From the NCBI GenBank assembly GCA_016931255.1, contig JAFGFG010000009.1, positions 228,661 to 292,660 on the forward strand: DNA of 64,000 nt, read 5' to 3'. The notes below the pieces were generated by a model. It saw only the letters and a list, made by a program, of their open reading frames with translations. It made no database searches and was not told the origin of the DNA. The translations under genes were made by a program, and so were the position numbers. Positions 51,444 to 60,408 of the stretch are shown one piece after another. How positions within the stretch are numbered: position 1 is the first letter of the stretch; each line of letters starts with the position of its first letter. The DNA is from Candidatus Aenigmatarchaeota archaeon (GTDB lineage Archaea; Aenigmatarchaeota; Aenigmatarchaeia; QMZP01; JAFGSV01).

Positions 51444-52124
51444 TTATCTGACGGGCTTCCCATCGAGCATTTCAATCTGTCTCGGCGCCCTTTTGGACAG
51501 CTTCTTGTCGTGCGTAACTATTATGACAGTCTTTCCTGTGTTCTTGTGAAGTTCCTCTATAAGGTCCATTATCTCTATTCCTGTTTTCGAATCCAGGTTT
51601 CCCGTGGGCTCGTCCGCCATTATTATGTCAGGGTCGTTGACAAGAGACCTCGCGATTGCCACCCGCTGCTGTTCGCCTCCGGACATCTCGCTGGGCTTAT
51701 GGTGCATTCTTTCGCTGAGACCCACCTTGTTAAGAAGTTCGATAGCTCTTTTCTGGGCTTCCCCTTTTCCTATGCCGTTGAATCGCATGGGCAGGGAGAC
51801 ATTTTCTATGGCAGTCAGTCCGGGGATAAGATTATATGTCTGGAACACGAAGCCTATTCGTTCCCTTCTCACATGCGCAAGTTCATCGTCCTCCATTTCC
51901 GAGACGTCTTCACCCTCGAGTATGAGCTTTCCGCTTGTCGGCGTGTCAAGGCATCCCATTATGTGCATCAGTGTTGATTTGCCGGAGCCTGACGGGCCTA
52001 TAATGGCCGCATATTCACCTTTCGCTATAGTCAGGTTGACATTTCTGAGAGCGTGTGTCTCGACACCCTTCATGCAGTACACCTTGGAGACATCCCTGAG
52101 ATCGAATATGTTCTCTTTTTTCAT
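51444..52124 (-). CDS. ABC transporter ATP-binding protein (LolD/MacB type)
   Basis: A 226-aa ATPase: Walker A GPSGSGKST (about 39-47), signature MSGGEQQRVAIAR (about 143-155), Walker B IIMADEPTGNLDS. It powers the two permeases that follow. The N-terminal FDLRDVSKVY is typical. Confidence 0.96.
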   Translation of the reverse strand: MKKENIFDLRDVSKVYCMKGVETHALRNVNLTIAKGEYAAIIGPSGSGKSTLMHIMGCLDTPTSGKLILEGEDVSEMEDDELAHVRRERIGFVFQTYNLIPGLTAIENVSLPMRFNGIGKGEAQKRAIELLNKVGLSERMHHKPSEMSGGEQQRVAIARSLVNDPDIIMADEPTGNLDSKTGIEIMDLIEELHKNTGKTVIIVTHDKKLSKRAPRQIEMLDGKPVR

Positions 52125-52153
52125 AATATACCTTCCCTGAGGAGAGAAGCTGA

Positions 52154-53320
52154 TTACTTCTTTCTCTTCAGCTTCTTCCTCAGTCTCCAGATGTAGAATC
52201 CTTCTACTACAACCAGTAGCAGGAGTACCCCTACATAACCGGAGTAGTCGGTACCGCTTCCATCGCTGGATGTTGCTGATTCCTTCACGGTGACAGTTGT
52301 CTCTTTCTCAAAAACCTCGTTGCTTTCATCAAGATATGAGATTTTTACTGTGGCTTCGCCGTATCTGAATCCTGCGAATCTGAGGGTTTTTTGCCTGGTT
52401 GGTTTCAGTTCGCTTGCAACTGAGGAATCCTTGACTTCACCGTCCTGTATGAATTCTATCTTCAGTGCCTTCGCGCTTCCGGTTCCTATGTTTTCTATGT
52501 CAACTTTGAAGTCCCCGTTCTCGACCTTGGCACTCAGTATCTCTAACACGGGTATTCCCTTTACAGGTATTCCTATGTCTCTGGTTACCGTGCTCTCAGT
52601 GCCGCTCTCGTCGTTGTATACAATTGTAAGAGTTGATGTGTAACTCTTGTATTCAGCACTGTTGTCGATGTCGAGTCTGAACGTCGCGACGCCCTCTTCC
52701 CCTGATTTCAGTGTCTCCATGTAGAAGCTTCCGCCTGAAAGTATGGGGACGATAAGGTTCTCATCAGTTTCCGGATCTGCGTCTGCCTCAAGATTAAACT
52801 CAAGCTGTGATGCATCACCGGAACCTACGTTCTTCAGAGTAATCTCCACTTCAACTTCATGACCGGGTTCTATTATAGCAGGGGCTGTCTTTATTTCCTC
52901 TATCACGATTTTCGGGGTTCCCTGAACTGTAACTGATACGCTTTTTGTGGTTGATCCTGTGCTTCCAGGACGTGTTATCCTGAAGTCCAGGTCATAATCC
53001 GCTGACACAGCCGTGTCAGAAACCCTGAGCCTGTATGACTGCGTCCTTGTGCTTAACGGGCCGAGGTTCGTGAATGTTGTTGCAACCTTTTCACCGGAAA
53101 GCAGTGTGAAAGGACTGTCAGGCAGTATCTCAAGTGTAAAAGTATCTGATGTTGTCCCGCTGTTGTATACAGACACCTCAATATCCACTATTTTACCGGG
53201 TTCTACAGGATAAGGCGTCTGGGTGCTCAGGGAAAGTGTTATACCCAATGCTGACGCATAAGACATCTGCAGGGCTGAGAATACGACAATTGCCGCTATG
53301 ATTGCCATTAATTTGTTCAT
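52154..53320 (-). CDS. Secreted Ig-like/CARDB repeat protein anchored by a C-terminal helix
   Basis: A 388-aa protein with a Sec signal peptide (about 1-25) and three beta-sandwich domains (about 30-130, 135-240, 245-340) of the COG1361/S-layer type. A C-terminal membrane helix with a KRKK tail follows (about 358-388). Third domain includes AKALKIEFIQDG. It lies between the regulator and the ATPase, so it is probably an exported partner or substrate-handling subunit of the exporter. Confidence 0.85.
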   Translation of the reverse strand: MNKLMAIIAAIVVFSALQMSYASALGITLSLSTQTPYPVEPGKIVDIEVSVYNSGTTSDTFTLEILPDSPFTLLSGEKVATTFTNLGPLSTRTQSYRLRVSDTAVSADYDLDFRITRPGSTGSTTKSVSVTVQGTPKIVIEEIKTAPAIIEPGHEVEVEITLKNVGSGDASQLEFNLEADADPETDENLIVPILSGGSFYMETLKSGEEGVATFRLDIDNSAEYKSYTSTLTIVYNDESGTESTVTRDIGIPVKGIPVLEILSAKVENGDFKVDIENIGTGSAKALKIEFIQDGEVKDSSVASELKPTRQKTLRFAGFRYGEATVKISYLDESNEVFEKETTVTVKESATSSDGSGTDYSGYVGVLLLLVVVEGFYIWRLRKKLKRKK

Positions 53321-53347
53321 TTTACTACCTCCATATTCAAAATATCA

Positions 53348-53836
53348 TTACTTCTTTTTATTGTTCACTGAATGTATCTCCTTCATCATCTCTGCGAACT
53401 TGCCCATCATGGCTTCCATCTTTTTAACCATAATATAATGGTTCTCCAGTATCCTGCGTTCATCAGCAGGTCCGTTCTCCTTTTTGTACCTTTCAATCAG
53501 GAGGGGAAGCTTGTCCTTCATTACGAGCACGTTTCCCATCACAGACTTCATGCTCTGGTGTATTATCTGCGTCATGTCCTTCTCCATAAAGAAGTAGACT
53601 TTCCTTGACCCGGGCTTCTTTATTCTCTTTATCATAGGAGAGCCTGACATTATCTTCATGGATGTGCTCACCGCGGACAGGCTGTATCCTGTCCTTTCCG
53701 AAAGCTCCTCCAGTGAAATCTCCACAGGTTCTATAAAGAGTATCCCGATGATATGTGAAGTCAGGTCGTCCAGACCCTTGGACTTGTTTAGCTTCTTTAC
53801 AAGCTCTATGAATTCTTTTTTCGCGTTTTCGGGCAT
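53348..53836 (-). CDS. GbsR/MarR-like winged-helix regulator
   Basis: A 162-aa DNA-binding protein. HTH: SLEELSERTGYSLSAVSTSMKIM (about 41-63), followed by a wing with KKPGSRKVYFF. The C-terminal half is a coiled-coil dimer region. First gene of the exporter operon, so likely its local regulator. SD GGTGATTAG directly before the ATG. Confidence 0.8.
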   Translation of the reverse strand: MPENAKKEFIELVKKLNKSKGLDDLTSHIIGILFIEPVEISLEELSERTGYSLSAVSTSMKIMSGSPMIKRIKKPGSRKVYFFMEKDMTQIIHQSMKSVMGNVLVMKDKLPLLIERYKKENGPADERRILENHYIMVKKMEAMMGKFAEMMKEIHSVNNKKK

Positions 53837-53847
53837 CTAATCACCAA

Positions 53848-53894
53848 CTTTCATTAATTTCAGAAAATTTATTATAATGTGAATTTTATGAAAG
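53848..53894 (-). promoter_or_regulatory. Promoter of the exporter operon with a flanking inverted repeat
   Basis: CTTTCAT (848-854) and ATGAAAG (888-894) are perfect 7-bp inverted copies on either side of a TATA-like CATTATAATAAA (minus strand). A candidate autoregulatory operator for the GbsR-like protein. Confidence 0.4.
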
Positions 53895-54001
53895 CTAATA
53901 TATAAACGTTGCTGCTGACGAAGGCGAAAAGCGTTTAAAAGTATCCCGCTATATTTATAAGTCATAATGGTTATTAACAGTAGAATTGGTAAAGTGATAC
54001 A

Positions 54002-54568
54002 ATGTCAAAAGACAAATCCAAAGACGGGGAATCAGGGGAAAAGATTAGCCAGTCCAATGAGCAGCCCAAAGGCCATCCCAAGGAATCCCCTGTCAAGAGG
54101 ACAAGGATAGTTCGTCTCGGCGGAAAGGATCTTGACGGAGACATGAAGGTCAGCAGGGCCATGTCAGAAGTCCGCGGGGTCAGTTACACCCTTGCTAATG
54201 CTGTTTCAAAGGTCTCCGGTCTCGGCGACAAGAATGTCATAGACCTCACAGAGGCTGAGATAAAGAAGATAGAGGACATAATGTCAAACCCCGGAAACTA
54301 CGGCATACCGGAATGGATATTCAACAGAAGGTCAGACCCTGAGACAGGCGAGAGCAGGCACAACATCTCAGCGCAGCTTGAGCTCAGGCACAAGATGGAC
54401 ATAAACGAGCTCAAGAAGAGGAAGAACTACAAAGGTGTCAGGCACATACAGAAACTTCCCGTGAGGGGACAAAGGACAAGGAGCTCGTTCAGGAAGTCCG
54501 GCAAGGCAGTTGGTGTCAGCAGGACCAAAAACAAGGCTCCGGCAGGAAAGTCCTCGGGTAAGAAGTGA
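54002..54568 (+). CDS. rps13: 30S ribosomal protein S13
   Basis: A 188-aa uS13 with GTRL-type RIVRLGGKDLDGDMKVSRAM and LPVRGQRTRSSFR. It has about 30 extra hydrophilic residues at the N-terminus and a Lys-rich tail. AAGTGATACA precedes the ATG. Confidence 0.95.
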   Translation: MSKDKSKDGESGEKISQSNEQPKGHPKESPVKRTRIVRLGGKDLDGDMKVSRAMSEVRGVSYTLANAVSKVSGLGDKNVIDLTEAEIKKIEDIMSNPGNYGIPEWIFNRRSDPETGESRHNISAQLELRHKMDINELKKRKNYKGVRHIQKLPVRGQRTRSSFRKSGKAVGVSRTKNKAPAGKSSGKK

Positions 54569-54573
54569 TTATT

Positions 54574-55056
54574 ATGAGAAGATTAAGCAAGAGATTCAAA
54601 AAGCCAAGGATGTCATGGAACTCTGATGAGATAAAGGAACGAAGGAATACCATGAACAGCTATGGTCTGAGGAGAAGGAAGGAACTGCTCATAGCACAGG
54701 AGATTCTGAGGAACTACAGGAGAAGGGCAAGGAATCTCATAGCTGAAAAGGATGAAAGCAAGGTCAGGGCTCTTATTGACAAGCTCGTCAAGCTAGGCCT
54801 TCTGAAAGAGGGAAGCGGACTTGATGATGTTCTTGCACTTTCAATAGAGAATGTTCTTGACAGGAGGCTTCAGACAGTCGTCTGGAAGAAGGGTTACACA
54901 AAGACAGCTCTCCACTCAAGGCAGTTCATAACCCACGGTCATGTTTCAATTGACGGGAAGAGGGCTAAATCCCCTGCTTACATAGTTCCTGTTGATGAAG
55001 AGAACAAGATTTCAGTCAACGAGATAATTCTGAAGAAGGGTGAGATGAATGGCTAA
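54574..55056 (+). CDS. rps4: 30S ribosomal protein S4
   Basis: A 160-aa uS4, archaeal type, with S4 RNA-binding core [22 protein letters not shown] and [18 protein letters not shown]. Start at 54574; the GTG nine bases upstream is part of GTGATTATT. Confidence 0.95.
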   Translation: MRRLSKRFKKPRMSWNSDEIKERRNTMNSYGLRRRKELLIAQEILRNYRRRARNLIAEKDESKVRALIDKLVKLGLLKEGSGLDDVLALSIENVLDRRLQTVVWKKGYTKTALHSRQFITHGHVSIDGKRAKSPAYIVPVDEENKISVNEIILKKGEMNG

Positions 55057-55441
55057 GGAAGACAGGTGGGGCATTGCCCACATATACTCCAGCGAGAACA
55101 ACACCATAATTCATATTACTGACATGAGCGGCTCAGAGACCATTTCAAGGGTTTCAGGCGGCATGGCAACAGACAGGGACAAGGACAAGGGAAAGGCTTT
55201 CCCCGCCATGATAGCTGCAAGAAGAGCTGCTGATGAGGCCCGTGAAAAGGGCATAACAGGAATACACCTGAGGATAAGGGCACCAGGCGGCCACAAGAAG
55301 AAGATACCGGGCGAGGGTGCCCAGCCGGCAATAAGAGGACTTGTCAGGGCAGGACTCAGGATAGGTAAGATACAGGACGCGACCCCGATACCGCACGATA
55401 CAACAAGAAAGGCCGGCGGCAGGCGCGGACGCAGGATGTGA
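55049..55441 (+). CDS. rps11: 30S ribosomal protein S11
   Basis: A 130-aa uS11: [24 protein letters not shown], and the C-terminal [18 protein letters not shown]. Overlaps S4 by 8 bases. The usual followers (rpoD, L18e, L13) are absent. Confidence 0.97.
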   Translation: MAKEDRWGIAHIYSSENNTIIHITDMSGSETISRVSGGMATDRDKDKGKAFPAMIAARRAADEAREKGITGIHLRIRAPGGHKKKIPGEGAQPAIRGLVRAGLRIGKIQDATPIPHDTTRKAGGRRGRRM

Positions 55442-55442
55442 G

Positions 55443-55487
55443 GAACCCTTTTGAAAAAAGCGTTCACGGAAAACTCACGGAAAACTC
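55443..55487 (+). repeat. Hairpin repeat R5 (3' of rps11) with a duplicated tail
   Basis: GAAC-c-CTTTT (443-452) pairs with AAAAG-c-GTTC (456-465), where T-to-C and A-to-G changes compensate relative to R3/R4. The tail ACGGAAAACTC occurs twice in tandem (466-476, 477-487). Confidence 0.55.
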
Positions 55488-55509
55488 ATGAAATTGATGG
55501 TGATATAAT

Positions 55510-56490
55510 ATGGCAAAGGGACACAAACCGGTTGCAGGAAGCAGGGCATTCTGGCCTCGTAAGAGAGCCAAGAAGATATATCCGGTCATCGGCGCAGTGG
55601 CTGAGGTCAAGGACAAGGTCATACCTCTCGCATTCGCAGGCTACAAGGCAGGCATGACGCAGGTCAGCTTCACTGACAACAGGAAGGGATCCGTAACCAA
55701 TGGCCAGGAGATAGTCGAGGCTGCAACAATCATAGAATGTCCTCCTCTGGTTGTCGTCGGAATCAAGATGTACATGGAAGACAACAGGAAGCTCGTCAGC
55801 GAAGGAACCGTATGGTCAGAGAACCTTGCCAAGGACCTTGAAAGGAAGCTTGATGTTCCAAAGAAGCCTCACATGAAGAAGGAAATGGTCGGAAAGAAGC
55901 TTGACCAGCTCAAGGAAGTGAGGATTATTGTTAGCACAAAGCCAAGGGAGACAGGCTTTGTCAAGAAGAAGCCTGAGGTATTCGAGATACCGGTATCAGG
56001 CGATGTCGAGAAGCAGTGGGCCTATGCGCTCGAGAAGCTCGGCAAGGAAATACGATTCTCAGATGTTTTCTCAGCAGGAGAGCTTGTTGACACGAAATCC
56101 GTTACAAAAGGCAGGGGATTCTCAGGCGTTGTCAAGAGGTTCGGCGTCAAGATACGAGGAAGGAAGTCGGGCGGAAAGAGAAGGCACATAGGTAACATAG
56201 GCTCTGTCGGCCACGGAAGGGTCCTTCCGGGTGCTGTCGCAATGGCAGGCCAGCTTGGATACCAGACAAGGACCGAGTACAACAAGAAAGTTCTGAAGAT
56301 AGCTGAGGACGGCTTCAGGCCGAAGGGTGGTCTGCTCAATTACGGAAACGTGAAGAAGGACTATGCCATCATAGAAGGCTCAGTCCCCGGTCCAAAGAAA
56401 AGGCTCATAATGATGAGGCGCGGAGTCAGGTGGGACGGAACCATACATCCTGTTGAGCTGAGCCACGTTTCTCTAGAAAGCCAGCAGTGA
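55510..56490 (+). CDS. rpl3: 50S ribosomal protein L3
   Basis: A 326-aa archaeal uL3: N-terminal GHKPVAGSRAFWPRKRAKK, core FAGYKAGMTQVSF, and KGRGFSGVVKRFGVKI with the GHGRV loop. GGTGATATA directly before the ATG. Confidence 0.96.
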   Translation: MAKGHKPVAGSRAFWPRKRAKKIYPVIGAVAEVKDKVIPLAFAGYKAGMTQVSFTDNRKGSVTNGQEIVEAATIIECPPLVVVGIKMYMEDNRKLVSEGTVWSENLAKDLERKLDVPKKPHMKKEMVGKKLDQLKEVRIIVSTKPRETGFVKKKPEVFEIPVSGDVEKQWAYALEKLGKEIRFSDVFSAGELVDTKSVTKGRGFSGVVKRFGVKIRGRKSGGKRRHIGNIGSVGHGRVLPGAVAMAGQLGYQTRTEYNKKVLKIAEDGFRPKGGLLNYGNVKKDYAIIEGSVPGPKKRLIMMRRGVRWDGTIHPVELSHVSLESQQ

Positions 56491-56544
56491 ATCATTCTGC
56501 TGTATAGAAAACAATTTATTTCATGATGTCTTTCTTATAGACTA

Positions 56545-57477
56545 ATGAGACATTTACTGAAGGATTCTGACCTGACTGCGGCTGAGACAAGAGAAATACT
56601 CAGTCTCGCGCTGGACATAAAGAAGAGCCCTGAGAAATACAGGGAAGCGCTCAAGGACAAAACGCTCATCATGTACTTCGAGAAGAGTTCCACCAGGACA
56701 AGGCTGAGCTTTGAGGCAGGCATGACGCAGCTTGGCGGCCATGCAATTTTTCTTGACAAGAAGACCACGCAGGTCTCCATTTCAGAGCTCCGGGACGAGA
56801 TACGAGCCATAGAGAGGTTCGCAGACATCATAATGGCACGGCTGATGAAGCACGATACCCTCAAAGAGATGGCCGAGATGATAAATACTCCACTGATAAA
56901 CGGATGCTGCGAGCGCTACCATCCGTGCCAGGCAATAGGCGATGTTCTTACGATGATTGAACACGGCGGCGACCTGAAGGGAAAGAAAATCGTGTGGCTG
57001 GGAATAGCGAACAACGTCAGCAACAGCCTCGTTCAGGTATGCACAAAGCTTGGCGCGAAGGTCACTCTCTGCATACCGGAAAAAGACCCTGACGCAGTTG
57101 ACAGCGCAATGGAGGAAGAGGCAAAGAAGACAGGGCTCTACGAGGAGACTACTGACTTGGGCTGTCTTAAGGACGCAGACTTCGTGCATACGGACACGTG
57201 GATAAACATGGAATTCATAAACGACCCCAGGTTCGCCGGCGAGAAGGAGAGGCGCATAAAGGCGTTCATGCCGTACCAGCTTAACAAGGCGCTCCTCGAC
57301 AGGTACGGAAGCAAAGCGAAGATAATGCACTGCATGCCATGCCATGTGGGCTACGAGATAAACCGTGATGCCATAGACCACAGGGATTCGCTCATCTTCG
57401 GACAGGCAGAGAACAGGATGCATGCACAGAAGGCTATCATGGTTTGGCTGCTAAGAAACAAGAACCAGGAACAATAG
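56545..57477 (+). CDS. argF: Ornithine carbamoyltransferase-family enzyme
   Basis: A 310-aa transcarbamylase. Carbamoyl-phosphate motifs STRTR (49-53) and HPCQ (126-129) are intact, and HCMP (262-265) replaces HCLP. The ornithine-binding loop, normally D-x-W-x-SMG, reads DTWINME (217-223), so the amino substrate is less certain; it could be ornithine or a related amine. It stands between L3 and L4, an odd place, with no other arginine gene nearby. Confidence 0.85.
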   Translation: MRHLLKDSDLTAAETREILSLALDIKKSPEKYREALKDKTLIMYFEKSSTRTRLSFEAGMTQLGGHAIFLDKKTTQVSISELRDEIRAIERFADIIMARLMKHDTLKEMAEMINTPLINGCCERYHPCQAIGDVLTMIEHGGDLKGKKIVWLGIANNVSNSLVQVCTKLGAKVTLCIPEKDPDAVDSAMEEEAKKTGLYEETTDLGCLKDADFVHTDTWINMEFINDPRFAGEKERRIKAFMPYQLNKALLDRYGSKAKIMHCMPCHVGYEINRDAIDHRDSLIFGQAENRMHAQKAIMVWLLRNKNQEQ

Positions 57478-57483
57478 CTGATT

Positions 57484-57993
57484 CTACTCGTGCTCATATG
57501 AGAACAGGTCTACGATGAATATCGCTAACGGGAAGAACAATATCAAAAGGAATATCAAAAGCCCTATCACGAGCGGGTTCGTAAGGCTTATCTCTATGTT
57601 AGTATATGCACTTATTCCCAATCCAATGACGAGCGCTATTATCATGATAAGTGTGAAGACCAGTATGTATATATTCTTGAATAGTACCCAGAAGATTGAG
57701 AGGAAAACATGTATTTTTGTAAAGAACACGATGAATGTCGCCATTGCCAGCCAGCCGACCTTTATGGCGATGAGTGCTATTACGAGCAGTATGATTATCA
57801 CTCCGGTTGTTGCAGCTGATACTGTGAATACGGATTCGCTTGTTACACCAGCGTTTTTTGCGCCTTCACCAATCAGATAGAATATCGAGCCGAGAAGCGA
57901 GAGCAAAATCATTATCACAAGCGCCACGACGACATAACCCCACTTGCTTCCGTGGAATGTCTCGTCTCTTGTCTTCCAGGTTGCGCCCGTCAT
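57484..57993 (-). CDS. Multi-pass membrane protein of unknown function
   Basis: A 169-aa protein with four hydrophobic helices (about 18-42, 59-80, 83-115, 117-165 containing two), a polar N-terminus and an acidic end. The only minus-strand gene in the L3-Nudix stretch; it faces away from L4 and converges on argF. No family recognised. Confidence 0.6.
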   Translation of the reverse strand: MTGATWKTRDETFHGSKWGYVVVALVIMILLSLLGSIFYLIGEGAKNAGVTSESVFTVSAATTGVIIILLVIALIAIKVGWLAMATFIVFFTKIHVFLSIFWVLFKNIYILVFTLIMIIALVIGLGISAYTNIEISLTNPLVIGLLIFLLILFFPLAIFIVDLFSYEHE

Positions 57994-58092
57994 AGTAGAT
58001 AATTTGTTGGTTAAGAATAAAAAGCTCCGGAAAGCAGGAAAACGAAAAAGCTTTTAAATATTCAAGCCAGCATATAATTTCAAGTGATTGGG

Positions 58093-58890
58093 ATGAAGGC
58101 ACCATTATACGACATCAAAGGACTTTCAAAGGGTGACACCACTCTAGGCAAAGCTTTCTCCAAAGCTGTGAGAAAAGACCTCATAAAGAGGGCAGTTCTT
58201 GCCGAGCAGTCAAGGGAGAGGCAGCCATACGGTTCTGACCCGCTTGCAGGCCAGAGGACATCAGCTAAGTATATCGGAAGGCGAGGCATCAGGGGCAGCA
58301 TGATGAACAAGGAGATGTCAAGGATGAAGAGGATAACAGGCAGCGGATATCTCCGATGGAAGGCAAGGGCGATACCCGGTGTCGTCAAGGGAAGGAAAGC
58401 ACATCCCCCGAAGGCTGAGAAGAACTGGGTGATGAAGATAAACAAGAAGGAAAGGATTCTTGCGCTGCTTTCAGCTGTTTCTTCGACAGCCGACAGGAAG
58501 CTCGTGGAAGGAAGGGGCCATAAGATTGAGGGCGTGAAGCACATACCTCTTGTGGTTGAGGACAAGCTTCAGGAAGTCAAAAAGAACAAGGATGTTTACG
58601 AACTGCTTAAGGCACTTGGACTTGAGGATGAGCTTAACAGGTGCTCTGTCAGCAAAATCAGGGCGGGAATAGGAAAGCTCAGGGGAAGAAGGAAGATAAT
58701 GAGGAAGGGTCCGTTAATAGTTGTTTCTGAAGACAAGGGCATTTCGAAAGCCGCAGGCAACATACCGGGAGTCGATGTGGCAATCACATCCGCGCTCACT
58801 GTCAGCATGCTCGCACCCGGAACTGACCCCGGAAGGCTCACAATCTGGACGAAATCAGCTGCAGAGGCAGTTGACAAGCTCGCCGCTTAA
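58093..58890 (+). CDS. rpl4: 50S ribosomal protein L4
   Basis: A 265-aa archaeal uL4. The loop RQPYGSDPLAGQRTSAKYIG and GRKAHPPKAEK are conserved. Start at 58093 (MKAPLYDIKG) after GTGATTGGG. Confidence 0.95.
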   Translation: MKAPLYDIKGLSKGDTTLGKAFSKAVRKDLIKRAVLAEQSRERQPYGSDPLAGQRTSAKYIGRRGIRGSMMNKEMSRMKRITGSGYLRWKARAIPGVVKGRKAHPPKAEKNWVMKINKKERILALLSAVSSTADRKLVEGRGHKIEGVKHIPLVVEDKLQEVKKNKDVYELLKALGLEDELNRCSVSKIRAGIGKLRGRRKIMRKGPLIVVSEDKGISKAAGNIPGVDVAITSALTVSMLAPGTDPGRLTIWTKSAAEAVDKLAA

Positions 58891-58914
58891 ATTTCTTTCT
58901 GATAAAATCATCTT

Positions 58915-59946
58915 ATGCTCGTAAAGTCTGATTTGTACTTCAGGACCGAATGCTATGGCGTATCCGACATAAGGTCCCGCTACAGCGGTTCCATAGACCT
59001 TTACGACAAGAAAGGAATCATCAATGATGATGTGTGCGATGCCATTCTGGAAGCATCTCACAAAGATGCCAGTGTGATTATACCGGAGCATGTCGAGAGC
59101 AGGTACAGCGGTGCGCCATCCAGGCCGTATTTCTGGAACAGGAGCGAAATCCGCAAGATAGATGGCCAGAAGGTCCCGATGGACACCGCGCTGAGGTTCA
59201 TGAAGTTCGGACCCCAGATAGACCTCACCCTCAAGTCGACCACGCTCAGGGACATAAAGGACTACAACCTGACCCCGAGGAACGCTTTCAGGGAGCTTGA
59301 CGTTGAAAAGAAACGCGAGGCACTGAAAAAGGGCTCCTATAGGGGAATAGGATGGTGGGACCCGAAGAGGAAGAAGCACAAGCTCCTGCCTTTCGAGGTT
59401 CCTGTTGAAGGGGAAGCCTTCAATGAGCGCTTCTCTGATGAGATGATATTCGAGAAGCTGAGGTCGGACGCGATGGTCAAGGTCCCCTCGATAAGCCGCT
59501 ACATGAAGAAGGACTACGTCGTGATAATGAGAGTCCTTCCTGTAACAGACGGCAAGTACATTCACGAATGGCTCATGACCGATGTCTTCGACGGCTGCGA
59601 GGGACGCTTCTACAACGAGAGCGGCGGCAAGAAGTTCGATGGCGCGGGATTCGTGGACTTGTACAAGTATGCAAGTCCGGAGGATGTCTATTGCAGGCAC
59701 TGCTGGGGAGCGCTTCTCGCTGCTGAGGAGAAGAGCCACAGAGATGCGGATGTCCCGCCTTTCAGGCTAAGCTATCCCAGAGTCACGGAAGACCTAAGGG
59801 ATGCCTGGAAGACGCTGAACATGAAGACAATCGTGAAAAGCCCGGGCGGCCGCGAGAGAAGGCCCCAGAAAACGGAAGCAAGGATACAGCTGGGCCGTAT
59901 CATAGGATTTCTCGGCGCAAACGGCTCATTCGACCTCACCGAATGA
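58915..59946 (+). CDS. 343-aa protein of unknown function inside the S10-type cluster
   Basis: I do not recognise this alpha/beta protein. It is soluble, rich in basic and aromatic residues (YRGIGWWDPKRKKHKLLPF), with a C-terminal YCRHCW and no membrane helices. TTTATGACAAG-like runs repeat near the start. It separates L4 from L23, which normally adjoin. Start ATG at 58915, with a T/A-rich stretch but no clear SD. Confidence 0.65.
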   Translation: MLVKSDLYFRTECYGVSDIRSRYSGSIDLYDKKGIINDDVCDAILEASHKDASVIIPEHVESRYSGAPSRPYFWNRSEIRKIDGQKVPMDTALRFMKFGPQIDLTLKSTTLRDIKDYNLTPRNAFRELDVEKKREALKKGSYRGIGWWDPKRKKHKLLPFEVPVEGEAFNERFSDEMIFEKLRSDAMVKVPSISRYMKKDYVVIMRVLPVTDGKYIHEWLMTDVFDGCEGRFYNESGGKKFDGAGFVDLYKYASPEDVYCRHCWGALLAAEEKSHRDADVPPFRLSYPRVTEDLRDAWKTLNMKTIVKSPGGRERRPQKTEARIQLGRIIGFLGANGSFDLTE

Positions 59947-60018
59947 CCGAAACATATAAATACCTACTCTTATAATCATTAGGAATAACACGTCATATAA
60001 CCAATTAACAGGTATAAC

Positions 60019-60399
60019 ATGGCACAAAAGGTACCCGCTGAAGAGAAGAAGGGTGCCGTCAAAGCCGCTAAGAAAGAGACAAAGGAACATAAGGCGACTT
60101 CTACGGCAAAGACTGCTACTGTCAGGACTACAAAAGTCAAAGACCCATGGAATGTTCTCGTTTATCCGCATCTTGCAGAGAAGAGCATGAACATGGTGGA
60201 ATTCGATAACAAGCTTACGTTTATTGTCAGAAGGACTGCCACGAAGAAGGACATCAAGGAAGCCATAGAGACACTATTCGATGTGAAAGTCGTAAAGGTC
60301 CAGACCGAGACAATGACTTCGGGAAAGAAGAAGGCTTACGCCAAGCTCAGCGAGGACGCATCCGCAAGCGAGATTGCATCAAGGCTTGGAATGGTTTAG
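60019..60399 (+). CDS. rpl23: 50S ribosomal protein L23
   Basis: A 126-aa uL23: core VLVYPHLAEKSMNMVEFDNKL, RRTATKKDIKEAIETLF. The first 45 residues are an extra Lys/Ala/Thr-rich extension. TATA-like CATATAAATACC about 75 nt upstream. Confidence 0.93.
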   Translation: MAQKVPAEEKKGAVKAAKKETKEHKATSTAKTATVRTTKVKDPWNVLVYPHLAEKSMNMVEFDNKLTFIVRRTATKKDIKEAIETLFDVKVVKVQTETMTSGKKKAYAKLSEDASASEIASRLGMV

Positions 60400-60408
60400 G
60401 TGAACTGA

